Of a stretch of 64,000 nt of DNA, positions 47,040-58,489 are shown in pieces. Position 1 is the stretch's first letter. Every line of letters begins with the position of its first letter. The DNA lies in assembly GCF_963678635.1 (NCBI RefSeq), contig NC_087071.1, positions 2,656,537-2,720,536 on the forward strand, given 5' to 3'. The DNA is from Symsagittifera roscoffensis (lineage: Eukaryota > Xenacoelomorpha > Acoela > Convolutidae). The notes under the pieces are model-generated. The model saw only the letters and a list, made by a program, of their open reading frames with translations, did not search any database and was not told the DNA's origin. The translations under genes and the position numbers were made by a program.

Positions 47040-48060
47040 AAAAAAATGACAAAGGTTTCGCGTTATTTGGTAATGTGAACACTTTGATAAAAGCGACCAA
47101 ATTATCGCAACAAAAAATTAAATTTTTACACTGAACACAAAATATCGAGCTGCCATCCAAAAAACGCCGCCGCTTAAGGTCAAAGCCTACAATTTCGACG
47201 AAATCAGGTCATTAGATCTAGCATATGTTGATAAATTTACCATGTACAACCATTATGTTAACATCTGCTCGTTGCAGTTGGCTGCATGTCCCACTATCTC
47301 AAAGCACAACCCTTGAAACCAGAATAAAGATAATACTACAGGTACAGAATCGGTTAAGGTATTGATATCGACAAATCAACCGATAAGAGTATGTGTCGAC
47401 AAGGGTATAAAGTCTTTCGAAGCCTTATCTGAATAGAAAGGCAAAAAATATAGCACAGAGAGCGAGACAAAATTTGCGTTCGTGGAGAGAAATATCTGTT
47501 TTGGAAAAATCTCATTTGTAAATACTTAAAGCATAATTGGACATACTCATGCTTTCAAAAATTGCAAGATTTTGTCAATGCAAATATTTCGAGAACACAT
47601 CGTGTCACATATCTTAGCAAAGTAAATAAAAATTTGTTCCTCGCCTGGTTTCATTAAAAGCAGAACAGTCATTGAAATTCGTTCGAGGTCCAAAGCTTCA
47701 TGTTGGTGATTTTGTTAGACTCGCCAAATTAACCCTTTACGACAGGGTTAGAAAAATCATTCACCGATAAAGTGTTTGAACTTTTGGCAGACCAACACAA
47801 AATCCTTCAACGTACAATTTGATTGATTTGATACTAACAGAGAACTGGTTGAGGGAAGATTTTATTAGTCTGACAAATTCTTACGCGTTCTGGAGAAAAA
47901 AAAGAAACAAAAACAATGACTGAGGGCCTTTCCAACCTTTCCACCCTTCGTGTTCGCCCTTCCTCCACAATTTTTCTAGTTTCATCGGCATCAATGAACT
48001 GTTTTAAAGATAGCACTTTGGCCAACTTCGAAAATCCCCTGAGTGAAGAAACGAATTTGC
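47040..48060 (+). pseudogene. Polinton DDE integrase, broken
   Basis: The three catalytic acidic residues lie in the same frame: Asp at 47215 ('SLDLAYVDK'), Asp at 47398 ('CVDKG') and Glu at 47485 ('FAFVERNI'). The first two are 61 codons apart. The second and third are only 29 apart (35 expected), implying a deletion of a few codons, and a TAG lies between them. A core strand 'LLVAVGCMSHYLKAQPL' sits in another frame at about 47270, showing two compensating shifts. The SH3-like C-terminal part appears as 'HVGDFVRLAKL' near 47700 and 'PSTYNLIDL' near 47807, followed by more frame breaks. The element integrates DNA through this enzyme; this copy cannot make one. Confidence 0.75.
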
Positions 48061-48099
48061 AAGGTTAATGGAGAGTGGCAGTTACAAAAACACTTTTCC

Positions 48100-48747
48100 T
48101 AGTCAGATAAATAACGTAACTGACAACAACATTTTGTATTTCAAAAAATTTGGGTTATAGCAAGCAGGAAAGCCCTAACTTGAAAAAAGAGTAAAGCTTA
48201 CAATTAGAGAGTATAACAGCATTGAACATTTTTTGAATGAGATTCGTCTAAATACAGAACTAGAAAAATGGGTTACCTTATAGGTCCCATAACCACACAC
48301 CTTTCATAATAGTTGCTTTTTTGGGAAGGTATAACTTTTTCAAGCCCGCAAATTCCTGGTCTAATTGGAATCTTAGGTGTCAGAGAAGGAACTGGTTATC
48401 TTATAAACTACAAACAAGGAAGACATTCATTACCCACAGTTTTTTTTTTGCTGATTATCCCGTTGATGTATGTGCTGATAGTCAGCTTATCTTTTTTACC
48501 TGCACAGAACACATTATCAAATAACCGGAGACATAAAAACACCCCTGTAAGGAGTCATTGATACAAATAGTCAAGTGGAAAACGGTTACGCACGGTTATG
48601 TAATATTGAAGCGATTCATCGTAACGTATTTAGTAGTTTGGATTTTTTTAAAGCTTTTGGTCAACAATATTTCTAATATATTTATCTACATGTGCTCAGA
48701 AAATTGAAGACTTGTTTTTTTCGCTGGATGGAAAAAAATTGTTTTAA
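48100..48747 (+). pseudogene. Polinton conserved gene remnant, function unknown
   Basis: Coding-like pieces in alternating frames between the integrase and the small Gly-rich frame: 'VKLTIREYNSIEHFLNEIRL' (about 48190-48250), 'FFADYPVDVCADSQLIF' (about 48445-48495) and 'EDLFFSLDGKK' (about 48700). Position and wording resemble a gene that follows the integrase in nematode Polintons, possibly a virion protein, but I cannot name it. Broken by at least three stops and several shifts. Confidence 0.45.
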
Positions 48748-48822
48748 CTTCGATATTTCAATAATTCAGCAATTGATCAAAATGGTTTTATATTACCACA
48801 ACCAAGCGCACCTACCACAAAT

Positions 48823-49047
48823 TTGGCGTATTATAGACAACGAGGCAGTGGCTTCGGAGCTTTAGCCTTATTAGGAATAGAAAGAGTGGCACTTACATTG
48901 GCTAGAAAGTTTTTGATACCCGCAGCGGGAAGGATCGTTAAAAAATTATTTCTCCAGACTGCTCCAAAAATGATTAAAGTTGTAGAAAAGGAAAAAACCT
49001 TAGTACGCACTCAAAAGAACCGTACAAGAAACAATAAAAAAAAATGA
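48823..49047 (+). CDS. Small Gly/Lys/Arg-rich Polinton protein
   Basis: 75 codons without interruption, with 'YYRQRGSGFGALALLG', an amphipathic middle ('LARKFLIPAAGRIVKKLFL') and a Lys/Arg-rich tail ending in five basic residues. The first codon reads TTG; the expected ATG appears lost, and the frame is open upstream only to a TAA at 48745. Short proteins with an 'RQRGSGFG'-type start and amphipathic helix recur next to integrase genes in nematode Polintons and recall the small basic core or membrane-lytic virion proteins of adenovirus-like elements. It overlaps the next frame by an ATGA. It is notable for staying open amid decay, but without a normal start it is probably not expressed as such. 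Confidence 0.55.
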   Translation: MAYYRQRGSGFGALALLGIERVALTLARKFLIPAAGRIVKKLFLQTAPKMIKVVEKEKTLVRTQKNRTRNNKKK

Positions 49048-49184
49048 GAGAAAGACGTAGATCTCGGAAAAATTATCCGAAAAAAAGAATAACGGCGTTG
49101 AAACGAGACGTGTCATTCCCAAATACAAAATGTCCAGAGAGAAGTCGATCAAATTTCAATACAAGAGTTGAAACTGGTTTCTAA
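49044..49184 (+). CDS. 46-residue Arg-rich protein, Polinton
   Basis: ATG at 49044 overlaps the stop of the previous frame (ATGA), and 46 codons run to TAA. The sequence starts 'MRERRRSRKNYPKKR' and stays basic ('RDVSFPNTKCPERSRSN'), as in DNA-binding core peptides of viruses. The overlapping start-stop suggests translational coupling or simply tight packing in the ancestral element. It is too short to be sure it is a gene; an alternative is the N-terminus of the following capsid-like gene before a frameshift. Confidence 0.4.
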   Translation: MRERRRSRKNYPKKRITALKRDVSFPNTKCPERSRSNFNTRVETGF

Positions 49185-49806
49185 TTTAGTATTGAGAGAA
49201 GCAAGTCGCAGGTCATTCAATTTATCTAAAAAACGCCGTTATTTGTCTGTTTTGAAAATGGATTCTACCAAAAATGTGGATCTTCCTACTCTACCGATGG
49301 TCCTCTGGTCGAACTCGAGACACTCAACGACAGAAAAAATTTCATTGTTAATCAACATACTCATTTGGAAAAACCTACACGAATTGTTTGAAAAGTTGGA
49401 ACTTTCCTTCAAACGCAAGCTACAGAGGAGGCAAACGGAGATAACCCTCTTTTTTTGTGAACAAACCTTCTTCTTCATTATTTAGTGAGTGTACAATGTC
49501 TCTTAAGACAAATAATATCAAGAAACAACGCAAATTTTGCCCATGAAATTCATCAACAGACAATGAAAAAATTATTAAAATATACTTGAAGGTCCTGATT
49601 TTGATTTGAACTCTAATAATGGAACCAATTTCCTTAATTTCACTAATGATAAATTATGGCTTTTGATCTCACGTCTACTCAGGAGATTTCAAACGATTTC
49701 GTTCTTCCCGAATTTACTAAATGCCTTTTTGGTCAAAGACAATTATGACGCAGGTCTCGAAAAAATTTTTTTCATGGGAGAGCGTGCATCCGTTTTTGTG
49801 CGTTGA
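49185..49806 (+). pseudogene. Possible Polinton capsid-gene remnant
   Basis: Frames alternate through 'LVELETLNDRKNFIVNQHTH' (about 49305), 'SECTMSLKTNNI' (about 49485) and 'NNGTNFLNFTND' (about 49615). The order 'ligand-like opening, strand, SLN-type strand' resembles the N-terminus of jelly-roll capsid proteins of such elements, but this is a weak, memory-based likeness. Confidence 0.3.
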
Positions 49807-52800
49807 GATAGAGAAAACTCCCAAAATTAACTTATGACCTAAGCTAGCCAAGAATAATTTTTGATGAAAGAAACTTAATAATCGTTGTAAACTGTTGATA
49901 CATCGTTTAACAGGTATCTTTCCGGCTGATTTTGCAAGCTCTTCAGTATTGAAAAATACTTTCACGATCTTGATAATGAATGCTTCACCCTCGGACCAAC
50001 ATGGAAACCAGTGGTTTGTTTTTTGCTCAAGCTGGAAGGCAGATAATCTTTGCACATTCTCTAGGTAAAATTTTACATGATAATACTCTCGGTACAAGAA
50101 TTTGCGACGATTTTTTTTTTGGATTTTGTGTGGAAATCTCTAGTTTTCTCGCAAAAATTTTGGCGCGTGTTGTGTAATTTGTAACTATCAAGGAGTACTA
50201 ACGTGTAAATTGTAGATTTGGAATAATTGGAACTACTTTAACTATTTTATTAGATGACCCTGCTTTTCAAAACAGTGTTCTATCAAGATGAAATTATGCT
50301 GAAACGTACTGAAACTTCACAAAAAGTCAAGGTTTTTGGAAAATTGTTGAAATATGGATTTTTCCACAATTTTCATCCAAAACTTTAAAATATTTGATAA
50401 AACTTACGCTAATGCAAGCTCAAAAGCAGGTTAGTTAAATTTCTGAAAATCAAAGGTAAAGCTCATAATGGCTTTATACCCACTGAAACTTTGAAAAATT
50501 TCGAATTTTTGTGAAAAATTGCAAAAACTTAGAGTATTTGGAAAAAATAGCAAAAATCTCATAATTTTTTCTAACTTTTTGTAGGTTGTAATCCAAATGA
50601 AAAAAAAATACATCAGTGTTGAAACTTCCTGAAAATAGTGAAATTAATCGTTATTTTCTAGAAGTAAAGTAAATTTTAACCAAATCTATCTACTTTATTT
50701 CTCAACCTTTTAATTGTGTAATTAACTGATTTCTTGTTCAATTCAGGGAGAGTTCAACTGAAAGTTTTATTTCATTTGAACGATAAGAGCAATAATTAAT
50801 GAATTTTTTGATGAAACTCCATGATTCAACTCCTCCTCAATTTTTCTTAATGATTAACCCAAATTTGTAAAAAAAAAAGTTACAACTTCCAAGACATTTT
50901 TTATGTTAATCAAAATGAATTTTAAATCAATAATGAAAACTAAACAGTTCACTGATAAAATTGACCACAATTGTTGTATACTTTTACTAAAATGTGGATG
51001 AAAGTCAACAAAGTCTTCTTCATAACTGATGATTATCTCTCTGTTGCTTCTACAACATTAATTTCTCAATTGTTCGGTAGAAACGTTCTATGTTTTAAAG
51101 TTAATCTTGCTTTCTGCTTAAAACAGGTTTTCTCTATTCAACCCACTTTGCAATAAATTGGAGAACTGGAGAATTTAGGAGGGAAATAATATCAATTGAA
51201 CAAATAATTTGCTGGCAGAGACAAAATTAGAACTGATAACATCTGAGTATTCATTTACCTATTTTCCTTTAGGTTCCCTTGTATATTTGCTACAGTAGAC
51301 TATTTAACCAAAGTTACAACTTTTTGGATACTCGAATATCACTTTTCTTGCAAAACAGTTATTAAATGGCTTTTTTTTCTTGATTTTTGTCGCAATATTT
51401 CAGAAAAAATCTAGGTGAGAAAAATTGGTGCTAGTTAAAGCATTCGGAGGCACATGTAAAAATGGAGTAATTAAAGGTGTATTCTTAGGTTCAGTTTTTA
51501 GAAAAAAGTAAGCGCAGCTCTATTGTTTATTAGCTGGAAACTTTCGGAAGTAAAAATACGCAGGGAATCTAGCTCCTAAAATCTGCAACAACAAAGAACT
51601 TCTAAAAGAGCGCGTTATAAAAAAAAATGACTCATCAAAGGAAATCAAGGTGCAAACTGTAACAATTGAATAATTCTTAAACGTTTTTTAAGTAAGAAAC
51701 GCTGTTTTTTTACCTAAATTTTTAATTGAAAAAAAATTGAAGCTAACCAGAACAAAATCTTTACTGTTGAAACTTTTCATGTTAAAATTCTAATAATTAA
51801 CAATTGTTTCTGCTAAAGTATCATTTTGCTTAAAAGTATTCAGCAAGTTCCATGTTGTTTTCTCGAAAAGTTTTTCTACGCCAAGTTTTTTTTATGTTTT
51901 CTATCCAAAATAATGAAATGAAGTTCTTGAGCAAGTTTTTGATTTATATTTCAAGTATCATCGTCCAAAAGATGTCAGAGTTGGGTTTGCTTCGCAAAAA
52001 TTATCCTCAAAGCATCTGAATTATTTTGTAAGTTTACCCAATATATCAGATGATATTACATTTGCCAAAAAATTACAAATGAAAAAATTCAATGAGACTT
52101 TTTAGTTTTAGTTTTTCCTCAAGATAAAAATTATAAGCTAAACTTTCGTATAAAAAAAACTCCTAATGACAAATTTTGAGTTCCTATCTCAATTTAGTAT
52201 TTTCTCAGTTTCTGCGTAATCTACCATCTTCCAACTTAATCCAATATGAACAAAATTTTGCTTGAAAATTGAATTTTAGACAGAAAGCTGTATCGTTTCA
52301 AAAAAATTTCAAAAATCTAAAGCAAAATAAATACCATAAGTCCTTTGCTGAAAATTTTTGAATGGTTTTCTTGAGTTTATAGCTATATGTTGCTATTTCA
52401 ACTCTAAATTTCTATATTGAGGAAAATTTTTTGAGAATGATGTATTTTACTACCTTTAATTTTTCCGAGGCTAGCAAGAACCTACATTTTTTCATTATTT
52501 TTAGGCCAGCTGACAATTTTTATCTGAAATTGTCAAAAATACAGTGGAACACTATATCCCTTATTATATCGGCGTGCTTTATCTGCCTAGCAACGCATTA
52601 CTCTCTGAACACTTTTACATGCACTAAACAGGGAAAACTTTAAAACGATAACATCACAAAACCTTTCAATTAGTCGATGTTTTATAAAAATCCATTTTTT
52701 AAACAGTTTTTAACAAACACTTGATCACTCATTAGCGTATGTTACACACTTTTACCACAAATTTATCGCAACAAAAACTCCACAAGCTTGCAACCAATGT

Positions 52801-53016
52801 TTTTACAGTTGATTAAGGATTTTCGGATCGATTTCCATTGAAAGTTTCAGGACAATTTGAACTTGACTGTTGCTCGTTTTAGCATCAATCGAAACCTTTG
52901 AAATGAAAAAAGTTGACAGATCAAGTCTTGTGATGAAAATTTTCCTAATTTTACTAAAATTTTTCAAATTTAGCAGAAATATTTTTCAGATTCACTAAAA
53001 AAAATGATAGTAATTT
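49807..53016. other. AT-rich, no gene recognised
   Basis: Either remaining parts of the Polinton decayed beyond recognition or unrelated DNA. A short plus-strand stretch near 51290-51400 ('FATVDYLTKVTTFWIL') faintly recalls an integrase core strand, but nothing supports it on either side. Confidence 0.4.
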
Positions 53017-53250
53017 CTATGTTTCTATTACAAATTTTACATTCTCTTGAAGTGTGTTTGGAAACTGCTGAGCAAATAACTTAACATAATAATGACAAGA
53101 AGAATGCTTCCTCTTGATAAAGTTAGTGAGTTTCTCGCTGCCATAAGTATAAAATTTACAGTTCGGACACTTCAAAACACCACAGGTTCTACGTTGTTTT
53201 GACACATCTTTACGTGTGTATTTTCTGCCACATTCAAGACATGCAACACT
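53017..53250 (-). pseudogene. Zinc-finger fragment, Polinton polymerase N-terminus
   Basis: Open for 78 codons after a TAA, without ATG. Two finger-like units are visible: 'CLECGRKYTRKD' followed by a Cys ('RRTC'), then 'CPNCKFYTYGSEKL' with 'IKRKH'. The first His of the second finger is replaced by Phe. The spacing and wording match the broken fingers at 58819 on the other strand ('HKCLSCHFYTKSKEEM', 'VKKHA'), so both derive from one family, which I associate with the N-terminal part of Polinton DNA polymerase genes. Confidence 0.5.
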
Positions 53251-56200
53251 TTAATTATTTTCATTGACGCCATTCCAATAAGTTAAACGGATATTTTGAA
53301 TAAATTGAGGATTTAGATTGTTCTAATTTTTTATATAGAAAGATTGAATAGCCTCAAAAATTTTTTAAAAAACCTAAATAAAAACAGAAAAACTTTTACC
53401 CAATTGTTTTTAATGTGAAAAAAGAAATCAAAATGGATATTACCCTCATTCGCCTAGTTCAAATAAAAATTATCCAGTCTTATCACCAACCAATTGTTTC
53501 ACAGGTAATATTTGCGATATTAACCAAACGGAAAGAAGTTTTCACAGATTTTAATTTTTTTCAGATCAGAACAAAATTTTGTTAAGGAAACTTCCGATTC
53601 TGTCAGTTTTATTGAGTTTTTTTGACACAACTATTATATGCATTGACCCCTAAGTGAGATAAACTAGATTTGTTGTCTAGTTTATATTATTTTTTCGATA
53701 CTCTTTTTAAATTTTGAAATTTCGATCAACATTCTATTGATTTCTTCTATTTCTAACCGGAGAAATATAATTTTATTGTTTTCTTTTTGGTATATTGTAG
53801 TATAAGCAACCAAAAGTCTTTTAAATTTGGATAATCGATTAAAAGATAATCTGAAAAACCTAGACTTTGTATTTTTGTCAAATTCAAAACAGTAATCGAA
53901 ACAATATTCCTTATCTTCAATTGTGGTTTCAGAGGCACTTTCATTATTTTTTTTACTGATCACTGAATCTGAGTTAGCTCTTTCAAATAAAAACATTGTT
54001 AATAAATCTGGTAGTACTCTTCTTTTTTGTGTTCTCCTTCCGTCTTATCAACAAAATTTTTGAACATTCTGTATTTCTATACAATATAAAAATAGTACAA
54101 CCTGCATCAACATCATCTGTCCACCACTCTTGAAGTTTTTGTAGTGGTAAAAATTTAAAAGCTGTTGAATGTCCATTTCAGACATTGAAAACGCTTTTGA
54201 TAGAAAGATATTTCTTACTGAAACAAACAAAAAAGCTTCAAACAACTCAAACTGTTGTATAATTTTTAATTTAATTCCCCTATTCAAAGTCTAATTTATT
54301 TTTTTTGCGTAGCCAATCAAAAGGTAAAATTATGGCAAAAAGATTGAAAATAACCAGTGAATTACAGGAATTCAAAAAACATTGATAAGGTTTTCAACTA
54401 CATTATTGTTTGTTATTTTGTTCGAATAAGACAAAATTTACTGAAATTTAGAAGAAACAGTAAATAAATAAGTTTTTTCTGTAATTTCTTAAGCAATAAC
54501 TGTTAGTTGGTTAATGTTTGTTGTGAATTTTGATTAAATTGTATTTTTTGTCAGACTTTTCCTCAAATATCCTAGCTCTACATGTACACTGAATGAGAAA
54601 AAAAAACATTTTTGAACTATGAAATTACAAATACCAGACATACAAAACGTCACCAAGCACTGAGGTTTACAATTAACAACAAAATCTCCTAAAACTTGGG
54701 AGAATTCTCTGATTTCGTTCAAAGTATAGTTGAGATATGCAACTTGCTTAAAGTCTGATTTTTCATTGCAACGTAGAGTCGAATCTGAATGTAAGGTGGC
54801 TTGTTCACATTGTATTTCCTGTTGTGACACACACCCTCCTCATGTTGTATGTTGCTATCTTATCTATTCCCATACAGATGTCGAGGCCCTGAACCGTAGT
54901 TGATTTTTTTTGCCAAATTTGGCTTCATAAATAAGTACGAGTTTAAGGTTTTCAGCATTGTGAACAACAGTCTTTCAGATTGCCGATATTGCTTTTCCTT
55001 CTTTTTCACTGAGTGAGACCTGTTGGGACTTTTCAAGTTGTCTCAAATCAACTTTTTAATAGTTGAAAGCACGGTCTGAAGTGAATTTTCCCCTTGATAT
55101 ATTTTTGGAACCAGAAAAATCTCCCGATTCTTTTTCTGATATTCGGAAAATTCAATATAGTTGGGACTATCAAGTTTTCTTGTACATACAAGAACAAACT
55201 GATTAGATGAGGAGAAATGAGAGAAATGATTTTGATAATAAAATTAAAGGAAAATGGAAGTGAGCAGTATGAGTCATCGCGATTTCCATAAATTTCGTAT
55301 GATTTTCCCTATATAGAAGTTGCATAGGCGTTACAACTTCTACATAAATTAACCCTTTTCATCAAAAGTCAATCTTCCCAATGGCAGCTGCTATAATTCA
55401 AGCTCTTCCCAGATTTTATTCAGATTACAAAAGAAAAAATCTTTGTTCATTTCTGTATCCAACGAGGTTTAAAAAAAATGCATTGTAACCAAAGATTATT
55501 GCGTATCTACTCACAGATCTTTCTCTTCCATGGGAAATTGCAAGTTTTGTTTAACTTCAATAGGAACATTTTTTGGCCAAATTATTTATAGATTAAGCAA
55601 ATATCAATACATTTATTAGGAAAATGATTGTTTTTACAGTGTGGACAGATTGTCTTCTCAAGTTTTGTCGCATCATCTGGGGAAGTATTCAATTAGCTTA
55701 GTGTCGGAGTTCAGCGTAATTTACGATGGGAAGGAGCTGAAAAAACACCAAACGTATCAAGGAAACGACTCGTTTGGATAAAGCTCAAAAAACATTGTCT
55801 AAGTTCTAATCAAAAACTTGCTTCTACGCAAACTCTGGGCTGGGCATTTTTAGACAGAATTCGAGAAATTCAAAACTCAAAATATGAATCTAATATGTCA
55901 AAATAAATGATTGTTTTTTGATGGTTATGGTTCTGTTAATAGTGAGAGTGTCAATTCTTCTATTATTTTCTGATCATTTCTTCAGAAAAATCTTGTCAAA
56001 CTTAACTTAATTTCAATTCAAATGCTTTTAACGAATAATTTTTTGTTACTTTACTTACATAATGCAAAAAGCAATCGTTTTAAAACAATTATGCGTATGA
56101 TTTAGATACGTGCAAAAATAAGTTTTTTAATGATCAAACTTAAAACAAAGGAAATCTTAAGTTTTAATTTTTAACATTGCAAAAAATTGTTTCTTACATT

Positions 56201-56816
56201 TTAATAATGAAACTTTTCTTAGACTTTTTGAGTGTGCAAAAAAACATTGCCAAATATTTTTGAAAGTTGCAAAAACTAATAAATTTTTAAACAATCAATC
56301 AAAATTTTTCGAGAAAAATTTTTGAATGAAGCAACGTTTTTCATGATTTTTTGAAAAACATATGCAAAAACCAAACGCAGAATTTCGTTTATTTTAATTG
56401 TTGACATTGCAAGAAAAAAGGGGTATAATAATTTTTTAGAATGCGAAAACACTTAATGAGTTTTTTTCTGAATTGGCGAAACTTTTTTGATGTTTTAACA
56501 ATTAGGCAAGAAAAAATTAATTACATTTTTGAATTTGCAAAAACTTTAAATTTTTTTAACAACCATGGGAAACTTCTGTCATTTTATGCAAATGCAAAAA
56601 ATGCAACATTTTTCTGTAATAAAAAAAAAACAAAAAACTTGTAAAAACTATTGCTAAAATTTATCATAATTGATGACTTTGAGTGCTATTCCCTATCTTA
56701 ATACATTGTTTTTCTGATATTTGTGATCAAAATACATGCAAAAAAGAGAGTTAGTGTGACTTTTAACAAAATTTTTCACAAACTTTTTTATGACAACTTA
56801 CGTTCTCTCTTTGCTC
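53251..56816. other. No gene recognised; unassigned open frames
   Basis: Minus-strand frames at 53682-53996 (104 codons, Lys/Glu/Ile-rich, possible coiled coil), 54048-54287 and 54534-54830 (98 codons, six Cys), and a plus-strand stretch of about 68 codons near 55690-55900, have no motif I know. They could be Polinton accessory genes or chance frames. Confidence 0.35.
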
Positions 56817-57138
56817 CTATTTCATGAAAAAATTAAGCAAAGCTAGTCTTGCCTTCATCGCCGTTGGATATATTGGTGGTTCGCTGACTGGAGTTCTAGG
56901 CTCAGAGAACCCCTCATCCTCTTCGATGTTGATTGGGTTCTCCACAGATCCCTCTTCTCAAGGAAAAAGGAAATCGTCGAATGGATGAGCCACATATCTA
57001 GAGTCAGGAGTTTCGGGGTAGTTCATTCCCACATGATCAGGCACTTACCTTACATGATGTTCGTTGAAATCCCTGCGCATCACTTCCATCTATGTCAGAC
57101 TTGGGTTGGGATGTCCATTCGTGCCAGAAGAACTCCAT
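56817..57138 (-). pseudogene. Small acidic, Pro-rich protein, broken
   Basis: Begins at ATG 57138 with 'MEFFWHEWTSQPKSDIDGSD' and is open for 33 codons. Then, in another frame, it continues 'MNYPETPDSRYVAHPFDDF' (57026 on), a TGA at 56958-56960, and 'NPINIEEDEGFSEPRTPVSE' with 'PPIYPTAMKARL' to TAG at 56817. About 105 codons in all, strongly protein-like, with one frameshift and one stop. A 'AAGGTAAGT' donor-like site at 57043-57051 and a 'CTCTAG' acceptor-like site near 57001 could instead define a 51-base intron, although that reading joins into a poorer frame. It lies divergent from the polymerase remnant 1.7 kb away. Function unknown. Confidence 0.5.
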
Positions 57139-58133
57139 GGACTGTTTCTCGCACTTGGATTGGAATTAGATCGGGCAAAAATTCTACCGAGAACATAAGG
57201 TTGTTGTTTTGCACTGAGAAGATCAATTTGAGCAAAAAGATGAGGGAAAGATTCGGAGTAAAAAGAAGGATTGACTTACGGTTGAGAGAAAAGTAATTTG
57301 GCAATTGATTATGTTTATAGTGACGGTAATTCACTAGACAATAAAGTGTTGAGGGCTGAGAGAGGAGGAAGTTGACGGTAGTTAATTTGAAAATGAACTG
57401 ATTTTTAGATAAGAGAGAGGGGTACATTCAACTCCACTGTAAGGATTCAACCAATCAGAATTATTCTCCTTATTTGGATTGTAGTCGTGTGCAGTCAGAT
57501 TTCAGCTTCCTTTTATGAAATTCTATTTTAAAACTCGTGTTCAATCGGAAACAAAGTTCCATTTTGGGTTTTTTTACACGTTGTCGTTTCCAATCACAAA
57601 AAAATTCATTTTTGTTTTAGTTGCTGTGTCCAACCAGAGGACAATTTTATGGACTTCCAAATAAGTAAGAATATGCACAAAAACAATCGCAAAAATGAAT
57701 GATCAAAAGTTGTTTGCCGTAAAATTAAAAAATATTGCCAACAGAAGTAACAAGAGAAAGAAAATTAGAACAAGAAGCATCTCTGCAATGTTTCTCATTA
57801 AGTCAAAAGAACTTTTTGTTTATAATCAAAGAGAAAAAATTAATTTCTGAGTAAATAGTCAAGTTTTTTGTTTTTGATGTAGATTTGATAGTGTAACTCG
57901 AAACTGAAGAAACTTTTCAAAGCAAATCTCTGGAAATTTTATTCCAAACCTGATCATGCTAGATTTTGAACTTTACAAAGCTTTAAACATGTGAAAAAAT
58001 AAAGAAATTTTCTGGGGGATTTCTTTTTACAAATTTGGGAATCGGGTAACGGATAGAGAGAGTCTTTGATATTCATCGTAAGATTTTTCGATAAAGTTCA
58101 ATTTTTCTAAATTGAATAAGATTTTTTTAACTA
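57139..58133. other. Intergenic; CCAAT-like reiterations
   Basis: Around 57445-57660, degenerate ~46-base repeats contain CCAAT or close variants ('CAACCAATCAGAA', 'GTTCAATCGGAAAC', 'GTTTCCAATCAC', 'GTGTCCAACCAG') on the upstream side of the minus-strand acidic frame. The rest is unremarkable AT-rich DNA. Confidence 0.45.
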
Positions 58134-58205
58134 GTCAGGTGTAGCTCAGCAGTAAGTTTTTGGCTTTGATACTCAATACTCGGTTCAAAAGTAACCATTT
58201 TTATT
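58134..58205 (+). tRNA. tRNA-like remnant, degenerate
   Basis: 'GTAGCTCAGCAGTAAG' is a canonical D-arm/A-box form, followed 30 bases later by 'CGGTTCAAAAGT', a decayed B-box. A loop 'CTTTGAT' sits at the anticodon position (TTG, Gln-like), but the stems pair poorly. It is likely a tRNA pseudogene or SINE head. Confidence 0.4.
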
Positions 58206-58489
58206 GAATAAGTCTTTGTAAATAGACGTTTCTAAGTCGGAGAATTCTATTTTGGACAATATAAACGTCCAAAAAGACTCAAAAATAAGCGTCTACATCT
58301 TTTTCATCAATACGGAAATCATACGAAACGTTTTTATTTTGTAGAGTAACTCGATGAAGTTCAAAAGTTTTTTCATTGACATTTTTCAAAAATAATCATT
58401 TTTGATCCAAAGATATATCTAGAAACTGCAGAAACTGTGTTCTGATTGGTTAATTTTCTGAAGAAGAAATTTCTAGAATTTTCTCCATA

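Larger units (their letters stand above)
46191..49806 (+). mobile_element. Decayed Polinton (Maverick) segment
   Basis: A run of plus-strand coding remains in the order: unknown small frames, retroviral-type DDE integrase, a downstream conserved-looking frame, a small Gly/Arg/Lys-rich frame, an Arg-rich frame, and possible capsid remains. Polintons are large self-synthesising DNA transposons related to viruses that carry an integrase of this type. Most frames are broken by stops and indels. Terminal inverted repeats were not identified. Identification rests mainly on the integrase and on the resemblance of the small frames to those I recall next to nematode Polinton integrases. Confidence 0.65.

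Noticed and set aside
49717-50097. 126-codon minus-strand frame
   Set aside because: Lies opposite the possible capsid remnant, and its translation matches nothing I recognise.
51285-51400. Integrase-like 'FATVDYLTKVTTFW' stretch
   Set aside because: Only about 30 residues of loose likeness, with no flanking catalytic motifs.
53682-53996. 104-codon Lys/Glu-rich minus-strand frame as a Polinton gene
   Set aside because: Low-complexity coiled-coil character only; no support beyond being near the zinc-finger fragment.
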